Assembly: GCF_010093535.1 (NCBI RefSeq) | Contig: NW_022985198.1 | Coordinates: 572,100 to 636,099, forward strand | Reading direction: 5' to 3' | Length of the DNA stretch: 64,000 nt | Source: Lindgomyces ingoldianus | Taxonomy: Eukaryota > Ascomycota > Dothideomycetes > Pleosporales > Lindgomycetaceae | Shown here: positions 55,522 through 64,000 of the stretch, piece by piece | Layout of the letters: every line of letters begins with the position of its first letter | Numbering within the stretch: the first letter of the stretch is position 1 | Program-made: the position numbers and the translations under genes | The notes under the pieces: generated by a model | What the model was told of the DNA's origin: nothing | The model's input: only the letters and a program-made list of their open reading frames with translations | The model's database searches: none

Positions 55522-58500
55522 GATCTTTAGGAGGCAATATATAAAATCCATGATGTTTTCATGAACTTGTGCCAACTTGCCATGTAAAAACTCTATCTCG
55601 AGAGGGAGTAGAATTGTGGTTGTGCAATGTTTTTTTGGGATATGCGTTGATTAGTTGTGACATTTGTGAAAATCGATGTCTTCACGTGGGCTGTGTGATG
55701 AAGCTGATCACCGATTTGGGATGCCAAGGGCTACTAGCTGCGCAGTACGCATTGATTAGAAAGCTGGCTGGGGGATTAGAGTTGGCGGAGCTGGAGGAAT
55801 ATTCGCTTAGTCTTTAGGAGTGGAAGTGTGGGCCGGAAAGAGGTGGAGGTGATGTTTCGCACACCGATACCATCTCGGAGATAGGTAGGTGTATTGATGA
55901 CAACATCTGTTCTTAGGTTCCTCGTACCTCCCATCTGCGAAAACGCATATATTCCTTAAGGTGCACTACCGGCGCTAGCTTCCAGCGTAGTGTTCAAATC
56001 TCTAATCTTGGTGTCTCTAACGGTCTTAACTAATACGACCCTTCGAGCTATCGGTCAACCACAGCTTAACTGCCTTTCGTGGTAAAAAAACCCCCAGATA
56101 GATGCTAGAGGCTCTGTGCGCACAATGCGCAAAACTAGGACGTCTAGACACTTTTTAAGAGCGGACAGAAGACAGTACGACAAATTATTGATTGTGAGAT
56201 ATGTATATAATCCATGAGTAGTTTAAATTTTCTGCAAAGTTAGGTGTTTTAATGAATGCCCGCTAATAGCTTTTGTCTGTGGAATTCGATCCCACAAGAA
56301 AACTGCTTTATACATTACAGTCATTCCGCCCGTAAAACATGACATTGAAATATCGATATAACGGATACTAGAACACATCAAGACCCTCGAAGAAAGGAAC
56401 AAAGGGGTAAGGAAGAAATTGCGGGGCTAGTCTTTCTGGAAGCAGAAACTTACTATCAATCACTCATACTGGTAGTAGCTCTCGACAGGATCACATGGTT
56501 GAGAACGTGAGCACCGCCCGTTCTCTGAAACCATATCCTAATATCCTAACACGAATCAAGAATGGCGCACAGAATGTGGCAGGATAGCCTGGGGAATGAA
56601 TCACCATATTGTAGGTCCAACAATACATAAGTCGGCGGGGATGTAGGAGGACCCAAATTGGAATGTGGCTGCGACAAATACTGTCATCGTGAGTCGTTGG
56701 GGTGGTGTTTGTTGCAGTTGTATTCTAATTGTGGATCCTCTCCCTAAGTATGAATAGACCGAGCCCTTGTGTCGCACGTATCTCACGCGATACTATACCC
56801 ATGTACTGCGCTATTCACTCATTAGGACTAGTTCCTTTTTGGTACAGTATATAGTCAGCCCAGAGCTCTCTCTCGCTCCTTAGACCTTACAATACAGTGG
56901 TTCAATTCACCTTGTTTGGATCTCAATACCTCGTTGACTCGCCTACCCTATGCCCCCTTTCTCAGCTCATGCGAGACCTTGTACTACGTATGTATTAGAC
57001 CTACAACATAGCAATATATTACTTATATTATCCTGCCAAGTTATGTATACCATTCAATTAAAAGTTACATGCGCAGCACTGCAACATTATTCAGGCCGTA
57101 TCTTTGGATGCATTTATTGTAATTAGATTATAGCGCCTTGTCCTACAGATGTGTTAGACCTACAACAGAGAAATTTATATGTAAGGCTGTCCTGCTACCT
57201 TTTATGTGTTATTTAATTAGAAGTTAAATGTGCAGAACTGCACTTTTGTCAATTCTGCTACTAGGTGCGTATTTGTTGTGGTTGCTTTGGACTACCTTGT
57301 CTACACTATGTTTAAATTTAACCTTTGTCCTACGTATGTATATAAGACTTACACTATAAGAATTTATTCATATCATCCTGTCATGTTCCTTCCGCTATTT
57401 TATTAGAAGCTACCTACACAGAGCTTCACTTAATTGGAGCCCTATCCCTCGATACGTACTTGATGCAAAATATGTAGCTATCGAGGATAAATGCCCTGTC
57501 GACGTAGGCTAAACGGCTACGAGGGTTGGACATATTTTGGAATGCCGCCCGTAGTCTCGGTATCGAAGTTTCGCCATATATTTTCCGGCCTGAAAAGAGG
57601 GAGGTGAGTGACTGAATTGAGGTCCGGGGTCGTTTGAGTCGCAGAAGTGATGATGAATGAAGCGCTATCATTCATCTTAGAGCCATGTCCGCGATGATTG
57701 TGCCAGATCCAATCAAAAACATATATGAAATTAAGGTGTAACACTCTTTTCACGCCAATATTCAGCCGTTTGGTCACAAAGTACGCCTGTACGTGATGTT
57801 TCAGGACTGTCGTTCGATACCTCTAGCCGCTCGAGCCCACCTGCAACTGTCCCTCATATCACGTGTCTAAATGTGGTTAAGCGGACGCCAAGTAGCTTTT
57901 TCGACATTGGGTAGAAGAATTGGGATGAGTTCGTTGCTCCCTGGTGGAAATATTCCATGCCTATTAACCTCGAATTTCCTGTGCGAAGGCTCTCTATCGA
58001 ATCAGATTGGTGAAGAACGATGGAAGAGGGTGGGCAAGTGGGATGCAAGCGGGATGCAAGCGGGAGACGTGCGTAAGCGTGCGTAAGGCAAGGCAAGTGC
58101 AGGGGGTTGATGCATCAAGGGTGTGCAGCCAAACCAAACCATTCGAGATGCGAGTGGCAAGTCCGGGGCCAAAAAAGCATTTGGGATGCAAGCGAAGCCG
58201 CGAAAGGATGCTCGAACCATGGGATTATGCGCCTTTCCTTTTCCATGGACTTGCACCACCTGCGCAGTCGTTTCACTGCCCACTCTACTCAGCCTTACCG
58301 TTCTCGCCTATCTCCGCAACGCAAGATTCTTAAAACGAACCAATAAGGATTCTGTCCCGGTTTGCAAGCCGTCCAGGAGGCTTGATATGCTGCGAGGAGG
58401 GTCTTATACTCCTCCCAGTGGGAGAAGACGCTAAGCTCTTCTCCCTGCCGCGTATCGAGTTTTCTAGTCGACGAAAGGTTCTTTGCTACTGTGGCGGGAG

Positions 58501-59316
58501 CTAGAAGGATGTCAGGGTCGTTTCCTTGGATCCTAACATGGGATTGCCACGATATGACTGCGAGTTCTCAGCCCGAGGACCGTCGGGTTTTTTTTTTCTT
58601 CAACATTATAGAAGAAGGGAAGAGAATGAAAGTATTCACTTGCTTGGCTCTGCTAAGGCGGGGAAGAGGCCATAGCTATTTTGATACCGAATTCCTTCAT
58701 CCGCCGGGGAGCCGTCGGGAGTAGGGAGAAGGGCGCTATGCAGGTAATACCAGTCCATTTTGATGAAATGAGTAGGTGGTTCAACGAGGAGAGGATTTAG
58801 TAGGTGAGGTAATTTAGCAAAGCAATTTAATGCAGCACGTGCGGGTGCGGGCACCCGCGTTCGCAACTCTGCAAGGGCTGGAGAACATTTCATCATATAC
58901 TAGGGAAAGACTGTGGAAAATCTTATTTGATTCTTGCGAAATGCTAACAATTCCATGGGGTCAATTTTGATTGAGCGTACCGGGGTGAACTCTGAAATAC
59001 TCGCGCGCGGTGCGCCCGTTCCGCTTCCACTGACGTAATATTCAGCACACTCTACGTATGGTGTGTCACGAAGGTAATACTAGACTGAGAAGCGACTTCA
59101 TAAACCTGTAATCCCTCCGATTTTCGCACAGCCATGCATTTAACAAACAAGAAAACATAAACTTAGTCTACTTACTACCTGTCTAATGAAAAAGTTCAAT
59201 CATCAACGCCATAATTCCGCGGTAAAGCGCAAAGTTCCTATAAGCAATACCAACCTAACAACCCAATGACTCCAATATCCAAAGACGACAATAAGAAAAA
59301 AAAGGTATGCCCTCAC
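55522..59316. other. Intergenic, no supported gene
   Basis: Contains a three-unit tandem repeat at 56977-57450 and a GGGATGCAAGC motif repeated near 58040, 58051 and 58186. Open frames at 57426-57777 and 57854-58434 overlap on both strands without recognisable content. Confidence 0.45.
56977..57450 (+). repeat. Diverged tandem repeat, three units of about 130-186 bp
   Basis: Units start at 56977 (CCTTGTACTACGTATGTATT), 57136 (CCTTGTCCTACAGATGTGTT) and 57322 (CCTTTGTCCTACGTATGTAT). Each continues with AGAC[CT]TACA, an AT-rich stretch, a TCCTG motif, and TTA[AG]AAG[TC]TA followed in the first two units by GCAG-ACTGCA. AT-rich and non-coding. Confidence 0.7.
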
Positions 59317-62300
59317 TTATCCGCTACTATCCGCCACCTCTACAAACCACTGCCTTAGCGCACCCGCCAAAACACCCGGCAACTCCCTTACGTCCCGAAC
59401 CACAAGGTAATACCTAAATGGAAAGCGATCCATATACTTCCACCTCACAACCCTGCCTTCCGGGGAAATCTCCACAGATTGCAAATCTAAGATAGACGTC
59501 TTTTCTTTCTGTTCACCTGCAGGTGGAGCTGGTATTGCCACTGGATGTTGGCTCGATGCTTCGGCGACCTCTCCATGCCGCGATGATGTTGTAGCTGCCG
59601 TAGTTGCAGTAACACCAGCGGTCGCATCCACAACCACAAAAACCAACATGACCCTCTCCTCCCTCGCTTGTCTCACCAACCTCACAATCTCCCCATGCTC
59701 ATCACAAATTCCATCACTAACAACCAACATCAGCTGCCAGAGATCCTCGCCCACACTTCCAACCCCGTGGTGTCTGGCCTCTCGAAATAGCCCCAAACTC
59801 TTTTCTACTAAGCCCTTCACATTCGTCTTACTAGCTTGAAACCCAAACTGCTCAAACACTTTAACCCCGGATTCGGATGTGAATGGTTTATTAAATTCAT
59901 GTGCGACAGTGACTGTTTCCCCGAATCCGACAACAGAAACCTCGCCGACTTCTAGCATGCTTAAACTCCGGGTAATTAATGCAAGTGTCTTGAGCGCTAG
60001 TCCAGAAGCCCCGCTTTCAGCCATTGATTTTGAATCGTCAAGCGCGATCATGATTTGGTAATTGCGTTTACTGGGCTGACTTCGACGTAACCAGATTTTG
60101 TCGCGCTTGTACCCGCTTGCTATGTACGGGATGATGCGTTTCAGGTTCAGTCGTTTTCCGGTTCTAAAGTCACCGCGAAGTTTGGTGGCCAGCGTTGGTT
60201 CGAGGATGAGGCGAAGGTGTTCGGTGAGTTGTTGGGAGAGGGAATGGGTTGATGATTCGTGGTGCAGCCAGAGCGCGCGAGCGGTTTCTGCAGATGGGAG
60301 GGTGGAGGAATCAAGATGGGTGAGTTCAAGTTGGGTTTCGACGTCGTGGACGGAGCAGGTTTCGGAGAGGATTTCTTCCTCAAGAATGGAGACGGCGTCG
60401 GACATGTCTTGGTCTTCTGGGTGAGTCAAGGGTTTCTGATCACCGACAAACGCCTTAGGTTGGCCGTCCATGGATATTTGTTGTTGGTCTTCCTCTTTTA
60501 CCAGGGCATTTTCCATTTCGACATCTCTATCTTCATCTACCACCTGCTCATCCTTATCTTCAGGCAGAACAGGAATCTTCTCCTCTTCGTTGATCGGCAT
60601 TGCCATATCCTGATCCAAAGCCTTCGCTTGCTCTTCGGTGGCAGTCCCAAGGGCTTGCGTATCCGCCTGCGTCTCTTCGTCTGGTAAATGTTCAAATTCA
60701 GCATCAGCCATATCAACGTCTTTATCAATTTGTTGAGCCGGGCTCTCATCCTTTTTACGCGCGTCGGAAATTTGTCGCTGCTGATTATACCACCGCTCTA
60801 GTGTATCACCAATCTTCTTGAATGACTGAGTTTCTAGAGATTCCTCTGCCGCTTCCTCAGCTTGACCACTAGAATCATGTCGCGCTGCTTGATTCAAGGC
60901 TCCGTCTTCGGCTGAAGTCTCCTGCTTCATTTCTGAAGTCTCGCCTTGGTTACCGTCTTCACGATTTGCCGCACCAGCAGATTTGTCTTCCTTTTGATCT
61001 TGTTGGACCTCATTATTTGCTTCTATGCCCGCACCGGCATCTGCGTTCGGGTCCGCTTGATTATCGTCGGGCTGGCGGGGTTCATCGCTCAGAGCTTGTT
61101 CGTCTAGGAGAGGAATGGCGTCGTCGTCGTCGTCCATAGGTTCTTCACCATCCTGGTCTTCGCCCATATCTTGATCATCTTGGACGTGGTCAGTGGTGTC
61201 CTGCTCATTCTCGCCATCCTGCTCTGGCCCCATCTCATTGTTGACGGCATCAGGCTCTATGTAAGCTTCAGTATCCATCTCCTCGTCGCCATCGCCATCC
61301 ATATCCATATCCCTAAGTTCCTCACCCTCGCCGTCATCTTCTTTTCCATCCATGTTAAGCTCATCCGGCAAATCAAGAGTCTCTTCCTCCTTGGCATGCG
61401 GGTCCATCTTCTCTGCTTCTCCAGTACCAACGTTCTCCTCCTGGTCTTCTCCCTCCATTTCTACATTATCGTCTTCATCCACCCCATCTTCCTTCTCGCT
61501 ATCTCCTACATCATTCTTTTCTTTTTCGTCAACACCAACTTGTTCCTCCCCATTCTCAGTCGCAACATCCTTTCCCCCCTCCTTATCCTTCAAATTCTCA
61601 TCCTTCCCTCCTTCATCCCACATCTTCTCATCCACCGCACTTGGCCCCAAATCATCCACACTTCCAACCTGGCTCTCCACATCCTCATCACCCTCATCAC
61701 CCTCACCATCCTGATCCTCTTTATCAGCCACATCCCCCATTTCTCCCTCCATACCCTGTTCCCCCATATCCACAGCATCGTCTTCTTCCTCAATACTACC
61801 TTCTCGCTCCCCATCCTTTTCTTGCGCTAGATCTTCTAGATCCTCATCATCTTGAATATCCTTGGAGATATCTTCTGCGCCTTCACCTTCCCCGAGTCCG
61901 GTGCCGGATTCGAGTTTGTCGTCTTTACCCGATTGTTGGTCGGCGGGTTTGTTGGGTGGGGCGCAGAAGCCTTGGCTACCAACTTGGATAAACGACTTCG
62001 CGAGCCGAAGAAGCATTTTAGCGGTGGACGTATGAAGAGCTTCAAACTTATCAAGTAGGAATTTGTTTGAAGCGAGGTATTGGTCTAGTATCGGCCGTAT
62101 GGCGGAAAGAGAAGTCGCAAAGGTTCGGATGGAGGAGGAGGCACCGAGGTACTGGATCCTCTCTATGATGATGCTCAGCGCCTTTGAGATCTGTGGGGTG
62201 TGGAGGGCAGTAAGGGCTGCTGAGAGTGAGTCTTCTTCTTTGACGAACCAGGCCGCATCTTCTGTCGAAGCTGGAATGTCTTTTAGTGATACCTCAACAT

Positions 62301-64000
62301 CTTGCATTGAGCCTAACAAGAGGTCCAAGGCTGCAAAGGTTTCTTTGACATGCGCATCGATAGTAATCCGAGAGTCACTAGTGGTCGGGTCGAGTGAGCT
62401 GAGAGGCGCATCCATAATATACGGCCAGAGCTGTTTAAGGACCGCACGAGGCATCGGATACTCATGCATCCAAGTCTTGAAAACAGCGCGGAATTCCTCG
62501 AGCTTGTCCCGTACCTTTTTATCAAGTTCCAAGTGTTTGTTTGACCAGATATTGGAAGACAGAGGAAACAAGGACTTCGAACGCTCAACCAGCTGGCCAA
62601 ACTCCCCGCTCCATTGTCGCAGACCATGAATAACAATGTCAAATTCTGAGGTCTTTCCCAGGTTTGCTTGCGCGGAGACGACATCGGCACCAACTCCGAG
62701 CATTGCCGAAAGCCAAGAGATGCCAGCATAAAGCGAGGTGGCGCCTTCTACCTGGCCACCCGAAACGCGGACAAGCTCCTGACTTGAAGAGCAGAGATTC
62801 GTGATTCGTTCAGTAGATGACTCCAGCTCCGAGAGTGACTGGTTAGCTCGGCTCAACAAGCCTCGTTGCTGAATCGTCGAATATAACAAGCCCTCCAAAT
62901 ACCCAATGCTTCTCGCTACATCATTATTCGTCAAGTCGCCCGAATGCTCCTTGAATATCTGCCGAACTTGAGGCATCAAGCTCAGAACCCTATGTAGGAG
63001 GAACTCCGACGCAGCGCTGGTTTCTCTCTTGACACTTGGAAAGCTCGTTAGCACTGTTGCAAGCTCATCCTGTTTAGCCAGCACATCGCTACTGAGATTT
63101 GATCGGAATCCCATCTGACGGAGCTCTTTCATGGTGTCAGCGTATAGCTTTCGCTTCCTGGATTTGAGATGCTGGACGGCTTCTTTGTTCTCCTCTGTTA
63201 GAATTGAGGGCGTTGCTTTCTGCAGTTGTGTTATCGAAGTTTCGAGATCTGTAATAAATCCTTCGATATATGCAGCACCGTCAATGGTGTCAGGGCTCGG
63301 ACTTGACTTGCTTCGCATGATCGAGACAGTCGCAGCAAGATTCTTGAAGCGTGCTGGCCTCTCACTCCAGCCTTGGATTTTCTCGCAAGCCTCTAGCATA
63401 CTCGGCTCAACAACCGTAGTCACAAGCTCCATGCTAACCTCTGGCACAAACGCACTCACTTCCGGAAAGCCCGTATGATAAATCTCAGAAACTGGCTGAT
63501 TCAACAGGGCCCTAAACTTCCTCACCAGCTTCGACAGTTTCCGATGAGAAGTCTTCGCACTCTGTTTCAACGCCTCGATATTCGTATCTTTCCAGCTTGC
63601 AAGTTTGATGACATCATTGACTTCTCGCTCAAGGGCTTGCCTACCTTTGGATAGTGCATCTTGCACTGGCTTCTGGAGTCGCGAAAAGTATGCACTAAAA
63701 TTGTCGAGCGCGAAATGAATATGCTTGAAAGTGTCGACTTTCTGTATCTGCATGGCAGTGTGTTCCTTGAATTGTTGTAGTAGCTTGATACGCTCTTCAA
63801 ATTGACCCAGAGTAGTTGTCAAAAAGAAGCCCTCCAGCGTTTTCAGCAACTCTTTCGCATGCAGCTTCATCGCCTTCTCATCATCAATAGACTCTGAAGC
63901 CGCAACAATCGTCTCGTAGGCCACAAAGAACCAGGCCTTAGCGTCATCGCGACATTTTTCGATTTCAATATCAAAGAGCCGCGCCCAAGTCCTTAGCTCC
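59317..64000 (-). CDS. MDN1: Midasin (Rea1/Mdn1), C-terminal third, 5' partial
   Basis: Midasin is the giant dynein-like AAA+ ATPase of the nucleolus and nucleoplasm that strips assembly factors (Ytm1, Rsa4) from pre-60S ribosomes. The frame is open to the window edge (ELRTWARLFDIEIEKCRDDA at the right end), giving about 1,561 visible residues of a protein usually near 4,900. In order: the helical tail of the linker (to about 62040), a long Asp/Glu-rich region (about 61950-60550) typical of midasin, then the MIDAS domain. The metal-binding signature D-x-S-x-S is ALDDSKSMAESG at 60039-60010. GEVSVVGFGETV and LMLVVSDGICDEHGE follow. The C terminus ends VEVADSSG. No intron or disruption is seen in this part. 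A Gln/Pro/Ala/Thr-rich insert near 59510-59640 lies inside the MIDAS domain. It is the only clear housekeeping gene here and marks the edge of the accessory region. Confidence 0.96.
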   Translation of the reverse strand, partial: ELRTWARLFDIEIEKCRDDAKAWFFVAYETIVAASESIDDEKAMKLHAKELLKTLEGFFLTTTLGQFEERIKLLQQFKEHTAMQIQKVDTFKHIHFALDNFSAYFSRLQKPVQDALSKGRQALEREVNDVIKLASWKDTNIEALKQSAKTSHRKLSKLVRKFRALLNQPVSEIYHTGFPEVSAFVPEVSMELVTTVVEPSMLEACEKIQGWSERPARFKNLAATVSIMRSKSSPSPDTIDGAAYIEGFITDLETSITQLQKATPSILTEENKEAVQHLKSRKRKLYADTMKELRQMGFRSNLSSDVLAKQDELATVLTSFPSVKRETSAASEFLLHRVLSLMPQVRQIFKEHSGDLTNNDVARSIGYLEGLLYSTIQQRGLLSRANQSLSELESSTERITNLCSSSQELVRVSGGQVEGATSLYAGISWLSAMLGVGADVVSAQANLGKTSEFDIVIHGLRQWSGEFGQLVERSKSLFPLSSNIWSNKHLELDKKVRDKLEEFRAVFKTWMHEYPMPRAVLKQLWPYIMDAPLSSLDPTTSDSRITIDAHVKETFAALDLLLGSMQDVEVSLKDIPASTEDAAWFVKEEDSLSAALTALHTPQISKALSIIIERIQYLGASSSIRTFATSLSAIRPILDQYLASNKFLLDKFEALHTSTAKMLLRLAKSFIQVGSQGFCAPPNKPADQQSGKDDKLESGTGLGEGEGAEDISKDIQDDEDLEDLAQEKDGEREGSIEEEDDAVDMGEQGMEGEMGDVADKEDQDGEGDEGDEDVESQVGSVDDLGPSAVDEKMWDEGGKDENLKDKEGGKDVATENGEEQVGVDEKEKNDVGDSEKEDGVDEDDNVEMEGEDQEENVGTGEAEKMDPHAKEEETLDLPDELNMDGKEDDGEGEELRDMDMDGDGDEEMDTEAYIEPDAVNNEMGPEQDGENEQDTTDHVQDDQDMGEDQDGEEPMDDDDDAIPLLDEQALSDEPRQPDDNQADPNADAGAGIEANNEVQQDQKEDKSAGAANREDGNQGETSEMKQETSAEDGALNQAARHDSSGQAEEAAEESLETQSFKKIGDTLERWYNQQRQISDARKKDESPAQQIDKDVDMADAEFEHLPDEETQADTQALGTATEEQAKALDQDMAMPINEEEKIPVLPEDKDEQVVDEDRDVEMENALVKEEDQQQISMDGQPKAFVGDQKPLTHPEDQDMSDAVSILEEEILSETCSVHDVETQLELTHLDSSTLPSAETARALWLHHESSTHSLSQQLTEHLRLILEPTLATKLRGDFRTGKRLNLKRIIPYIASGYKRDKIWLRRSQPSKRNYQIMIALDDSKSMAESGASGLALKTLALITRSLSMLEVGEVSVVGFGETVTVAHEFNKPFTSESGVKVFEQFGFQASKTNVKGLVEKSLGLFREARHHGVGSVGEDLWQLMLVVSDGICDEHGEIVRLVRQAREERVMLVFVVVDATAGVTATTAATTSSRHGEVAEASSQHPVAIPAPPAGEQKEKTSILDLQSVEISPEGRVVRWKYMDRFPFRYYLVVRDVRELPGVLAGALRQWFVEVADSSG

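Larger units (their letters stand above)
53700..55560 (+). repeat. Duplicated segment, copy 3 (partial)
   Basis: Shares the TTAGGCAGCAGA-type block (53815 here), the TATA/promoter block (54581) and the two-exon gene with copies 1 and 2, at similar spacing. The downstream ATTGTGGGTCTGGAG block was not found, so this copy is shorter or more decayed. Confidence 0.55.

Noticed and set aside
56280..56300. Possible T-arm (GTGGGATCGAATTCCAC on the minus strand)
   Set aside because: No D arm or acceptor stem upstream; the loop also deviates from the canonical TTC start.
61171..61830. Plus-strand frame of 219 codons rich in Leu, Ile, His and Phe
   Set aside because: Complement of the Asp/Glu-rich region of midasin; the composition is explained by the antisense of acidic codons.
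1..64000. CRISPR arrays, ribosome binding sites, riboswitches, rRNA genes
   Set aside because: The sequence is eukaryotic nuclear in character; no regularly spaced repeats or rRNA segments were seen.

Overview
The window looks like nuclear DNA from a filamentous ascomycete (Pezizomycotina). Genes are split by introns of mostly 35-75 bp with GT..AG ends and CTRAY-type branch points. There is a Clr5-domain ankyrin protein, a type III CoA-transferase and a midasin gene. Two blocks of about 9 kb are extremely TA-rich and stop-riddled, the signature of repeat-induced point mutation (RIP). I cannot name the species; a Leotiomycete-like plant-associated fungus is only a guess.

Layout. Bases 2-1952 hold the 3' part of an ankyrin/C2H2 gene. 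Bases 4.4-11.0 kb hold small two-exon genes of unknown function and decayed relatives, ending at a second, complete Clr5-ankyrin-C2H2 paralogue on the minus strand (10.9-13.1 kb). Then come another small two-exon gene (13.9 kb), a CaiB/BaiF CoA-transferase (14.4-15.9 kb, minus) and a small DUF6623-like gene (18.3 kb). Bases 20103-29030 are a RIP-degraded element with 20-bp terminal inverted repeats and a 12-bp target-site duplication. Just beyond it is a small cysteine-rich secreted protein gene (29.9 kb). Bases 31-41 kb hold gene relics (EST1-like, BTB-like) and two copies of a diverged segment of roughly 3.4 kb, each carrying a member of an unrecognised two-exon gene family; a third member lies at 54.7 kb and a distant fourth at 13.9 kb. 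Bases ~41.9-50.6 kb are a RIP-killed Helitron with a recognisable Rep/helicase on the minus strand. The right edge (59.3-64.0 kb, minus) is the C-terminal third of midasin, the only clear housekeeping gene.

The pattern is a gene-poor accessory compartment next to a conserved core gene: repeated small lineage-specific genes, a probable secreted effector, duplicated segments and RIP-mutated transposons. The small genes share an architecture (very short first exon, phase-2 intron, about 100-150 residues in exon 2) that single-frame ORF calling misses. All splice models here are read by eye and are not backed by transcripts.
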